A stretch of DNA of 5,198 nucleotides from an uncultured Clostridia bacterium (GCA_946409855.1 CAMJXZ010000247.1:1-5198), one strand, 5' to 3'; positions 1 to 5,144 are shown, counted from the first letter of the stretch. Translations and numbers: made by a program. Notes: generated by a model not told the origin, from the sequence alone.

Positions 1-7
1 AAACAGA

Positions 8-44
8 ACAAACCCCCTGCTTGCAGAAAAAACAGGGGGTTTGT
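8..44 (+). terminator. Perfect 12-bp hairpin, probable terminator of an upstream gene
   Basis: Positions 8-19 and 33-44 are perfectly complementary (ACAAACCCCCTG / CAGGGGGTTTGT) around a 13-nt A-rich loop. The G-run followed by TTTGT on the + strand resembles Clostridial terminators whose T-tract lies inside the stem. On the minus strand the stem is followed by TTCTGTTT, so it could work in either direction. No gene lies to its left in the window, so the gene it ends is unknown. Confidence 0.5.
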
Positions 45-53
45 AGACAGTCT

Positions 54-85
54 GAGGAGCTGCCGAAAAACGGCGGCTCCTTTTC
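54..85 (+). terminator. Intrinsic terminator (+ strand)
   Basis: GGAGCTGCCG (56-65) pairs with CGGCGGCTCC (71-80), ten pairs with one G-T wobble, around a five-A loop and followed directly by TTTTC. The A at 55 also pairs with the T at 81. This is the standard form of a Rho-independent terminator reading left to right. With the hairpin at 8-44 it makes a tandem pair closing a gene outside the window. Confidence 0.7.
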
Positions 86-238
86 ATGTGGGGCTTTCAC
101 GCCCGGAAAACGGGCCGGCAGGCCCGGGGAGATAACCTTATACTGTTCTCTGATAAGAATGCGAAATCTCGCATGCATCTTTGACGCTTTCTCCGCGTCC
201 TTCCGTGGCCTGTCGGTCCGCAGTTCGGAGATCATGTC

Positions 239-334
239 CCGGGACCTTACAGGCCCCGGGGGCGCACCTCATCCGGCCCTTCGGGCCACCTTCCCCAGTG
301 GGGAAGGCCTTTGTGGGCCCACGGGTACGCTTTT
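239..334. repeat. GC-rich intergenic repeat unit, copy A (with palindromic core)
   Basis: In order, this holds CCGGGACCTTAC (239-250), ATCCGGCCC (271-279) and ACGCTTTT (327-334), each matched in the same order in copy B at 489-570. Its core carries two hairpins: GGCCC-TTC-GGGCC (275-287) and CCTTCCCC-AGT-GGGGAAGG (289-307, perfect 8-bp stem). Read on the minus strand, the core is an AAGGTGGC...GCCGGATGAGGTG type of sequence, which resembles dispersed palindromic repeats I recall from gut Clostridia genomes. That likeness is from memory and has not been searched. Confidence 0.5.
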
Positions 335-363
335 GACCAGTTTCCTTAATGAAATGCTATAAT
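333..363 (+). promoter_or_regulatory. Orphan promoter-like sequence with extended -10, overlapping a dyad
   Basis: TTGACC (333-338) lies 19 bp before TATAAT (358-363), and the -10 is preceded by TGC (355-357), giving an extended -10 that could offset the long spacer. The -10 lies in the left arm of an 8-bp inverted repeat, AAATGCTA (352-359) / TAGCATTT (379-386), which could be an operator or an RNA hairpin. No + strand gene follows. It may drive a short untranslated RNA or be a chance match in an AT-rich island. Confidence 0.35.
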
Positions 364-488
364 CTACGCACAATCATTTAGCATTTTTATCTGATCTTAG
401 TATTATCCGTTCGCCGCGCGGTTCACCATTCCCATAGGGCTTTGGGGCCTGCCCCGTTGTTCGGCGGGAATGATCCGCCGAGTCTTTT

Positions 489-570
489 CCGGGGCCTTAC
501 CCCCCGGGTGAAGGGGGCTTTCCTATCCGGCCCGTTTCGCAGTGCGCCTCTTCCCTGACAGAACGCTTTT
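489..570. repeat. GC-rich intergenic repeat unit, diverged copy B
   Basis: CCGGGGCCTTAC (489-500, 11 of 12 matching copy A), ATCCGGCCC (525-533, identical) and ACGCTTTT (563-570, identical) occur in the same order and orientation as in copy A. The last interval is about 18 bp shorter, roughly the size of the CCTTCCCC/GGGGAAGG palindrome that copy A has and copy B lacks. Common descent is inferred from ordered short matches in GC-rich DNA, so it is only moderately secure. Confidence 0.4.
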
Positions 571-609
571 CCCACTTTCATGCGCGCCATCCCCACTTTT
601 TGATAAAAA

Positions 610-641
610 CAAAAGAAAAAAAGCATCAAAACGATGCTTTT
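610..641 (-). terminator. Intrinsic terminator of the minus-strand phosphoesterase operon
   Basis: On the minus strand AAAAGCATC (641-633) pairs with GATGCTTTT (627-619), a perfect 9-bp stem with a five-base loop, followed by a long T-rich tract (TTTTCTTTTG). It starts about 20 bp after the phosphoesterase stop codon, as expected for an operon end. Read on the + strand the stem is followed only by TTTTC, so it could also stop + strand transcription weakly. Confidence 0.85.
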
Positions 642-662
642 CAGGAACTTGATCTCCACTTT

Positions 663-1382
663 TCAGGTCTCGTCCGCCACCGGGGGCAGGCTGTCCGCCA
701 CCGGGAGCTCCTGCAGGCGGAAGCGTACCTGGTCGCACGCCACGCAAAGGTAGCGGACGCCGTCCTTTTCGCCGTTGAAAGCCGTCTTTCCCGCGGCGCC
801 GTGGAGATGGCCGTAGACCGTCCAGGCCGCGTGATGGGCGCTGAGCAGGGCGCTCATGGGCGTTTCGGCGCCGTCCACCGGCAGGGGGGGATAATGCATC
901 ATGGCGATCTTGAGGCCGCCCAGCCTGTCCGCCGCTTCCAGGGACAGGCGCAGCCGGCCCACTTCCCGGTCAAAGATCTTCTGATCTTCCGGGGAAGTCT
1001 GACCGTCCGGCAGGGTCCAGCCCCTGGAACCGCAGACGGTGACGGGGCCAAAGCGCAGCGCGTCGTTCTGTACGGCGTACATGCCCGCAGGCAGGACGCT
1101 GCGCAGCCGGCCGATGCCGGACCACCAGTAGTCGTGATTGCCCCGCAGAAGCACCTTCTGCCCCGGCAGCCGGCCGATCTTCTCCAGATCCTTCTGCGCC
1201 TGGGAAAGCTCCATCGCCCAGGAAATATCCCCCGGGATCAGCACCAGATCCTCCGGACCGACCTTCTCCAGCCAGTCCCGGCTGATCTTTTCGAAATGGC
1301 CTTCCCAGTGTGCGCCGAACACATCCATGGGCTTGGTTCCCTCACTGTCCAGATGCAGATCGGCTATCGCAAAAATCCTCAC
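663..1382 (-). CDS. Calcineurin-like metallophosphoesterase (COG1768-like predicted phosphohydrolase)
   Basis: This 239-residue cytoplasmic protein has the full two-metal phosphoesterase signature: D8-L-H10, G51-D52, G81-N-H-D84, H163 in MMHYPP, and G191-H-L-H194. D52 would bridge the two metal ions, and H83/D84 form the catalytic pair known from the family. Extra conserved-looking blocks (KPMDVFG at 17-23, IPGDISWAM at 49-57, RGNHDYWW at 80-87) match the small stand-alone COG1768 type of Firmicutes, whose substrate is unknown to me. There is no signal peptide or membrane segment. The start is GTG at 1382-1380, three bases after the upstream TGA, so translation is probably coupled. Only a weak purine-rich ribosome site (AGAGAG) precedes it. 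The C-terminus contains a seven-residue repeat (PVADSLP-PVAD) encoded by a 13-bp direct repeat at 672-684 and 693-705. The fold is secure; the substrate is not. Confidence 0.93.
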   Translation of the reverse strand: MRIFAIADLHLDSEGTKPMDVFGAHWEGHFEKISRDWLEKVGPEDLVLIPGDISWAMELSQAQKDLEKIGRLPGQKVLLRGNHDYWWSGIGRLRSVLPAGMYAVQNDALRFGPVTVCGSRGWTLPDGQTSPEDQKIFDREVGRLRLSLEAADRLGGLKIAMMHYPPLPVDGAETPMSALLSAHHAAWTVYGHLHGAAGKTAFNGEKDGVRYLCVACDQVRFRLQELPVADSLPPVADET

Positions 1383-1385
1383 GGC

Positions 1386-1811
1386 TCACTCTCTTTCGTC
1401 GTCGTCTTCCTCGTCTTCCTCTTCTTCCTCTTCGCTTTCGCCCATGGCCTCCAGCGACAGCTCCTCGTTGATCTGCTGGAATTCGCTGCCGGGGATATCG
1501 TCGTTGATTTCCGGCATGATTTCGTCCATGGAGCTGACGGGATCGATCTCGTTCAGGGAATCCTCGCTGACCTGGTGCTGTTCCTCGCCGTCGTTCATAT
1601 CCGAGGAAGCATCCTCGGACTCCGTCATTTCTTTATAGCAGACCAGGCAGATATCCTTGCCGGGCATGACCCTGCGCTCGTTGCAGATGGTGCACAGCTC
1701 GACCTCGTCGTGGCTGATGTCCCCCATCATTTCCTGCTTGCAGATCTTGCAGTACCCTTCGGACTCTTCAATGTAATTGAGTTCACACCGCGGGCAAAGA
1801 ATATACCCCAT
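1386..1811 (-). CDS. Double zinc-ribbon protein with acidic C-terminal tail, function unknown
   Basis: This 141-residue protein has four CxxC pairs in the first 60 residues (C6/C9, C21/C24, C40/C43, C55/C58), fitting two consecutive zinc ribbons or treble-clef knuckles. From about residue 63 the chain is low-complexity, hydrophilic and strongly acidic, ending in a run of Glu/Asp (about 124-141) and probably disordered. I do not recognise a named family. Such proteins can bind nucleic acid or a protein partner, and the acidic tail could mimic nucleic acid or regulate binding, but that is speculation. The ATG at 1811 is chosen because GGAGGA (1824-1819) lies seven bases upstream; an in-frame TTG at 1826 overlaps that site and is unlikely. 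It is first in a two-gene unit with the phosphoesterase, 3 bp downstream. Its base composition looks less GC-rich than the + strand genes. Confidence 0.85.
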   Translation of the reverse strand: MGYILCPRCELNYIEESEGYCKICKQEMMGDISHDEVELCTICNERRVMPGKDICLVCYKEMTESEDASSDMNDGEEQHQVSEDSLNEIDPVSSMDEIMPEINDDIPGSEFQQINEELSLEAMGESEEEEEEDEEDDDERE

Positions 1812-1840
1812 AGATGTTTCCTCCAATACGGCCTTATTCT

Positions 1841-1856
1841 CTTTCCTCCAGGAAAG
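1841..1856. repeat. Inverted repeat at the predicted transcript start of the zinc-ribbon operon
   Basis: CTTTCCT (1841-1847) and AGGAAAG (1850-1856) form a perfect dyad with a two-base centre. It begins a couple of bases after the predicted minus-strand transcription start (about 1858), so the RNA could open with a 6-bp hairpin with a TGGA tetraloop. It could stabilise the mRNA or be an operator at +1. It also contains a second GGAGGAAAG, similar to the real ribosome site downstream. Confidence 0.4.
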
Positions 1857-1864
1857 GCAACGGC

Positions 1865-1893
1865 ATTATACAACGAAAAAACGCCATATGCAA
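1865..1893 (-). promoter_or_regulatory. Sigma-A promoter of the zinc-ribbon/phosphoesterase operon
   Basis: On the minus strand TTGCAT (1893-1888) is followed, after exactly 17 bp, by a perfect TATAAT (1870-1865). The predicted start is near 1858, giving a leader of about 47 bases that contains the dyad at 1841-1856 and the GGAGGA ribosome site. Confidence 0.75.
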
Positions 1894-1898
1894 GCCCA

Positions 1899-1945
1899 TA
1901 TTTCAAGAAATACAATGTTTGCGCAATGATCGGACAAATATGTCC
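1899..1945. promoter_or_regulatory. Cluster of three palindromes between divergent promoters, candidate operators
   Basis: TATTTC-AA-GAAATA (1899-1912), TTGCGCAA (1919-1926) and GGACA-AATA-TGTCC (1932-1945) are three perfect dyads spaced about 17-20 bp centre to centre. They fill the gap between the -35 of the minus promoter (1888-1893) and the -35 of the + promoter (1956-1961). Their sequences differ and I recognise none as the site of a named regulator. Short perfect dyads arise by chance in AT-rich DNA, so regulatory function is an inference from position. Confidence 0.35.
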
Positions 1946-1955
1946 CATACATTTT

Positions 1956-1984
1956 TTGCATTTCACGGAAAACTGTGATAAGAT
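1956..1984 (+). promoter_or_regulatory. Probable promoter of the flavoprotein-hydrolase unit
   Basis: TTGCAT (1956-1961), the same -35 hexamer as the divergent minus promoter, lies 17 bp before TAAGAT (1979-1984), which is preceded by TGA as an extended -10. The -10 matches TATAAT at four of six positions. The predicted start is near 1991, giving a leader of about 40 bases before the ATG at 2032. Confidence 0.55.
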
Positions 1985-2031
1985 ACGTGGGTAACCATCT
2001 GTCAGAACGGGACGAAAGGGGAAATATCAGA

Positions 2032-2661
2032 ATGGCCAGGGTGCTTTTGCTGAACGGGAGCCCGCACGCGCACGGCTGCACGGCGGCGGCGCTTGCCGAA
2101 ATGATCCGGGTATTCAGGGATGAGGGCGTGGAAACGGAGCTGGTCCAGATCGGGCACCGGGCCGTCCGCGGCTGCATCGCCTGCGGGCGCTGCGGCGAAC
2201 TGGGGCAGTGCGTTTTTGACGACGAGGTCAACCGGATCGCTCCGCTTTTCGCGCAGGCGGACGGGCTGGTCGTGGGCAGCCCGGTGTACTACGGGTCCCC
2301 CAACGGGACGGTGCTGTCCTTCCTGGACCGGCTTTTCTACAGCACCGGCCGCATCGACAAGCACATGAAGGTCGGGGCGGCCGTCGTTTCCTGCCGCAGG
2401 GGCGGGAATACGGCGTCCTTTGACGTGCTGAACAAGTATTTCACCATCAGCGGGATGCCCGTGGCCTCCAGCACCTACTGGAACCAGATCCACGGCTTTA
2501 CCGAAGAGGACGCCCGCAAGGACCTGGAGGGCCTGCAGACCATGCGCAACCTGGCCCGGAACATGGCGTATATGATCCGGGCGCTGGCCGAATCAAAAGA
2601 AAAATACGGGAATCCGCCCGTGGAGCGCGGCGCGTTCACCAGCTTCCCGGACGGCTTGTAA
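2032..2661 (+). CDS. Flavodoxin-fold NAD(P)H-dependent oxidoreductase with iron-sulfur-type Cys motif
   Basis: This 209-residue soluble protein has the flavodoxin-like fold of the FMN reductase / iron-sulfur flavoprotein group. Residues 8-18 (NGSPHAHGCTA) form the FMN phosphate loop, and GSPVYYGSPNG (82-92) is the loop contacting the flavin ring. Between them C48, C51, C54 and C60 give CxxCxxCx5C, the compact motif that holds a [4Fe-4S] cluster in archaeal iron-sulfur flavoproteins. Whether this bacterial homologue binds a cluster cannot be seen. The blocks at about 120-150 (CRRGGNTASFDVLNKYF, then SSTYWN) and 170-180 (MRNLARNMAY) match what I recall of Clostridial flavodoxin-family proteins of similar length. 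The likely role is electron transfer or reduction of a small electrophile; the substrate is unknown. The start is ATG 2032, with AGGGGA nine bases upstream; an upstream in-frame ATG at 1975 lies inside the promoter and is rejected. The hydrolase follows after 13 bp. Confidence 0.9.
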   Translation: MARVLLLNGSPHAHGCTAAALAEMIRVFRDEGVETELVQIGHRAVRGCIACGRCGELGQCVFDDEVNRIAPLFAQADGLVVGSPVYYGSPNGTVLSFLDRLFYSTGRIDKHMKVGAAVVSCRRGGNTASFDVLNKYFTISGMPVASSTYWNQIHGFTEEDARKDLEGLQTMRNLARNMAYMIRALAESKEKYGNPPVERGAFTSFPDGL

Positions 2662-2674
2662 CGGGGGTGCAGAT

Positions 2675-3544
2675 ATGCGCATCCGCCATGCCTTCCTGCT
2701 TCCACTTCTGGCCGTCCTGTGCGGCCTGGCGTTTATTCCCAGCGCGAAAGGAGAACCGTGCACCATGAAAGACGCGAACGGCCGGGAGATCCGGGCAGCC
2801 GTATACCTGCCGGAGAACAGCCGGCCCCCGTACAAAACCATCATCCTTTCCCACGGCTTCGGCGGCCGGTTTGAACCCGGGATCGATGCCTACGCCCGCT
2901 GGTTCGCCCGGCACGGCTACGCGGCCTTCGCCTTCAATTTCCGGCCGGACAGCAAGCGGGACATGCTGGATACCTCCGTCCTCACGGAAACCGCCACCCT
3001 GAACGCGGTCATCGACCAGGTCAAGGCCCGGGAGGACGTGGACAAGGAGTATCTTTTCCTCCTTGGGGAAAGCCAGGGCGGCTTCGTCTCCACCCACACG
3101 GCCTATGGCCGCGGGGACATCCGGGCGCTGGTGCTCCTGTACCCCGCCTACGTCCTGCAGTACGACACCTGGGCCCGCCACAGGGAAGTAAACGGCGGCG
3201 CGCCCTTTGACCCGGTCTTCTTTGACCCGGATGCCCTCGACACGGGCAAAATCACTTCTCCCGCCGATACGGTCATGGGGACGGTCATCAGCCGGCTGTA
3301 TTCCGTCGACGCCCTCAGCTTCAACATCTACGAAGAAATGCGGGCCATTCAGATCCCCGTGCTGATCATCCACGGCACGGCGGACCGGATCGTACCCTTC
3401 CGCTATGGACAGGACGCGGCAGACCCCGAAAAGGGTTTCCCCCGCGCGGAATTGATCCCCATCCCCGGCGCGGACCACGGGTTTATCGGCAAGGACTTTG
3501 AGACCGCCGCGGAAAGCGCGCTGGCATTCCTTGCCGGGCAGTAA
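2675..3544 (+). CDS. Alpha/beta hydrolase (esterase/peptidase-like), probably exported
   Basis: This 289-residue protein begins with a basic then hydrophobic segment (RIRH, then about residues 6-22) that looks like a signal peptide, with possible cleavage after AKG-26. The Cys at 16 is not in a convincing lipobox. The catalytic domain shows HGFGG (60-64, oxyanion region), the nucleophile elbow G131-E-S133-Q-G135, acid D237 in HGTADRIVP, and H268 in GADHGF, a complete Ser-Asp-His triad. A cap segment of about 55 residues (about 157-215) separates the nucleophile from the acid. The overall pattern resembles feruloyl/cinnamoyl esterases and S9-type or COG1073-like hydrolases; the substrate cannot be fixed. 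GGGGG lies 7 bp before the ATG. An internal in-frame ATG at 2765 (residue 31) is also preceded by AAAGGAG (2747-2753), so a shorter form without the signal peptide is possible. It probably shares the flavoprotein transcript; no terminator separates it from the kinase. Confidence 0.88.
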   Translation: MRIRHAFLLPLLAVLCGLAFIPSAKGEPCTMKDANGREIRAAVYLPENSRPPYKTIILSHGFGGRFEPGIDAYARWFARHGYAAFAFNFRPDSKRDMLDTSVLTETATLNAVIDQVKAREDVDKEYLFLLGESQGGFVSTHTAYGRGDIRALVLLYPAYVLQYDTWARHREVNGGAPFDPVFFDPDALDTGKITSPADTVMGTVISRLYSVDALSFNIYEEMRAIQIPVLIIHGTADRIVPFRYGQDAADPEKGFPRAELIPIPGADHGFIGKDFETAAESALAFLAGQ

Positions 3545-3551
3545 CCCGTTC

Positions 3552-3580
3552 TTTACAATTACCATGCATTCCGGTATAAT
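3552..3580 (+). promoter_or_regulatory. Sigma-A promoter of the carbohydrate kinase
   Basis: TTTACA (3552-3557), 17 bp, then a perfect TATAAT (3575-3580): the best promoter in the window. It starts eight bases after the hydrolase stop codon. The predicted start near 3587 leaves a leader of about 25 bases containing GGAGG (3600-3604). No catabolite-repression site or operator dyad was recognised around it, apart from the small ATGCAT palindrome in the spacer. Confidence 0.8.
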
Positions 3581-3611
3581 AGAGACAACAAAAACGGACG
3601 GAGGCAGGCAT

Positions 3612-5144
3612 ATGGCGAAATTGGCACTGGGCATCGAATTCGGCTCTACGCGCATCAAGGCGGTTGCGATCGACGACAACTGCCAGATCTCCTCTTCCGG
3701 GGATTATACCTGGAAAAGCGATTTTCAGGACGGCGTCTGGACCTACCCCATGACCAAGGTCTGGGAAGGGCTCCGGCAGGCGGTCAGCGGGATCCGGGAC
3801 ACCGGGGACATCGGCTGCGCGGTCATCTCCGGGATGATGCACGGCTACCTTCCCTTCGACAAGAACTGGAAGCTGCTGACGCCCTTCCGCACCTGGCAGA
3901 ACACCATGACCGGGCAGGCGGCCCGGGAGCTTTCCGAGCGGTTCGGGATGAACATCCCCCAGCGCTGGAGCATCGCCCACCTGTATCAGGCGGTGCTGAA
4001 CGGGGAAGAACACGTCAGCCAGATCGCCCACATCACCACCCTTGCCGGCTATGTCCACCACGCGCTGACGGGCGTCAACGCCGTCGGCGTGGGCGAAGCG
4101 TCCGGCATCTTCCCCATCGACGCGGAGCAGCTGGCCTACGACCCCGCCATGCTGGACAGCTTCCGGGAGCTGACGAAAAAATACAACCTGTCCTGGGACA
4201 TCCGGGACCTTTTGCCGGACATCCTGCCCGCCGGCGCGGACGCCGGGGAACTGACGGAAAACGGCTCGGGGCTACTGGGCGGCGCCCTGCCTGTCGGGCT
4301 CCCCTTTGCCCCGCCGGAAGGAGACGCCGGCACCGGCATGACGGCGACCAACGCGGTGGCCCCGCGCACCGGCAACGTATCCGCCGGCACCTCGATCTTC
4401 TCCATGGTCGTGCTGGAAAAGCCGCTTTCAAAGCCCTATCCGGAAATCGACATGGTCACCACCCCCACCGGCAAGCCCGTCGCCATGGTGCACTGCAACA
4501 ACTGCACCAACGACAGCAACGCCTGGGTCACGCTCATGTGGGAAACGCTGGATCTGTTCGGCCAGAAGCCCAACGTGAGCGAGCTGTACACCAGGCTGTA
4601 CAAAAAGAGCCTGGAAGGCGTGCCGGACTGCGACGGCGTCTACGTCTGCAACTACATGTCTGGCGAGCATGTGACCGGCTTCTCGGAAGGCCGGCCCCTG
4701 GTCGTCCGGCAGCCGGAAAGCAAATTCAACCTGGCGAACTTCTTCCGCGCCACCCTGTATTCCACCATGGCGTCCCTCAAGATCGGGATGGACATCCTGC
4801 GCGGCGAGCATGTGGTGATCGATTCCCTGACCGGCCACGGCGGCCTGTTCAAGACCCCGCTGGTGGGGCAGCGCTATCTGGCCGCGGCCTGCGGCGCGCC
4901 GGTCACCTGCATGGAAACGGCCGGGGAAGGCGGGCCCTACGGCGCTGCGCTGCTGGCCGCCTACGCCATGCGCAAGGCGGAGGGCGAGACGCTGGAGCAG
5001 TTCCTGAACAGCCGGGTGTTCGGCCAGGTCAGCCGCACAACCCTCGCGCCGGACGAAAAGGACGCGGAAGGCTTCGACCGGTGGATCAAGGGCTACCGCG
5101 CGCTGCTTGAGGTGGAGCGGGCCGCTGTCGAAAATATGAAGTAA
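3612..5144 (+). CDS. FGGY-family carbohydrate kinase, xylulokinase/ribulokinase-like
   Basis: This 510-residue, full-length protein has the two-domain FGGY sugar kinase layout. The N-terminal phosphate loop is GIEFGSTRIK (7-16), with Glu at position 9 where many relatives have Asp. MMHGYL (75-80) matches the substrate-contacting MHG of xylulokinase. GDAGTG (237-242) supplies the likely catalytic base D238, NVSAGTS (255-261) is the second phosphate motif, and LTGHGGLFKTPLVGQ (406-420) is the adenosine-binding segment. The blocks PFRTWQNT (91-98) and PQRWSIAHLYQAVLN (116-130) belong, as I recall, to a COG1070 subgroup usually annotated as xylulokinase, some members of which act as ribulokinases. 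The expected reaction is ATP-dependent phosphorylation of a ketopentose or similar sugar in the cytoplasm. The ATG at 3612 is chosen because GGAGG lies 7 bp upstream; the longer frame from 3498 would overlap the promoter and the hydrolase end. No sugar pathway partner is in view. Confidence 0.9.
   Translation: MAKLALGIEFGSTRIKAVAIDDNCQISSSGDYTWKSDFQDGVWTYPMTKVWEGLRQAVSGIRDTGDIGCAVISGMMHGYLPFDKNWKLLTPFRTWQNTMTGQAARELSERFGMNIPQRWSIAHLYQAVLNGEEHVSQIAHITTLAGYVHHALTGVNAVGVGEASGIFPIDAEQLAYDPAMLDSFRELTKKYNLSWDIRDLLPDILPAGADAGELTENGSGLLGGALPVGLPFAPPEGDAGTGMTATNAVAPRTGNVSAGTSIFSMVVLEKPLSKPYPEIDMVTTPTGKPVAMVHCNNCTNDSNAWVTLMWETLDLFGQKPNVSELYTRLYKKSLEGVPDCDGVYVCNYMSGEHVTGFSEGRPLVVRQPESKFNLANFFRATLYSTMASLKIGMDILRGEHVVIDSLTGHGGLFKTPLVGQRYLAAACGAPVTCMETAGEGGPYGAALLAAYAMRKAEGETLEQFLNSRVFGQVSRTTLAPDEKDAEGFDRWIKGYRALLEVERAAVENMK

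Larger units (their letters stand above)
86..600. other. 515-bp intergenic region rich in palindromes; no supported gene
   Basis: No reading frame here has a ribosome binding site plus a recognisable product; the frames that stay open run through palindromes and are judged spurious. Small dyads seen are GCCCG/CGGGC (101-105/111-115), GGGCC/GGCCC (112-116/121-125), ATGCGA/TCGCAT (159-164/169-174), the palindrome GTCCCGGGAC (236-245), GGGGC/GCCCC (444-448/451-455) and TCGGCGG/CCGCCGA (461-467/475-481). Two diverged copies of a longer repeat unit lie at 239-334 and 489-570. An AT-rich island at about 330-400 contrasts sharply with the GC-rich flanks. I recognise no riboswitch, tRNA or rRNA. Confidence 0.6.

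Noticed and set aside
21..362. 113-codon open frame on the + strand in the left intergenic region
   Set aside because: It starts in a terminator loop, crosses the second terminator and several palindromes, and shows no ribosome site or family motif.
86..600. CRISPR array, riboswitch or tRNA in the palindrome-rich region
   Set aside because: There are no regularly spaced identical repeats, no recognised aptamer core, and no T-loop or cloverleaf pattern; only two diverged copies of one unit are seen.
423..659. 78-codon minus-strand frame with a hydrophobic N-terminus
   Set aside because: The hydrophobic stretch is a translation of the T-rich tail of the intrinsic terminator at 610-641, so it is not a credible membrane protein.
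600..1994. 464-codon open frame on the + strand
   Set aside because: It is antisense to the phosphoesterase and the zinc-ribbon gene, both of which have family motifs, ribosome sites and their own promoter and terminator. It has no ribosome site and begins inside the terminator.
2675..2725. Lipoprotein signal in the hydrolase (Cys at residue 16)
   Set aside because: The residues before the Cys (AVL) do not fit a lipobox, which needs a small residue directly before the Cys. An ordinary signal peptide fits better.
3498..3611. N-terminal extension of the kinase by 38 codons
   Set aside because: It would overlap the end of the hydrolase and the kinase promoter and lacks a ribosome site; ATG 3612 has GGAGG at 7 bp and begins right at the conserved phosphate loop.
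2636..3679. 347-codon open frame on the minus strand
   Set aside because: It is antisense to the hydrolase with its complete catalytic triad. It is open because of high GC at third codon positions, has no recognisable domain and runs across the kinase promoter.
4538..5110. 190-codon + strand frame inside the kinase
   Set aside because: It is an out-of-frame shadow rich in Arg, Gly and Ala; the kinase frame carries the adenosine-binding motif and continuous similarity in this stretch.
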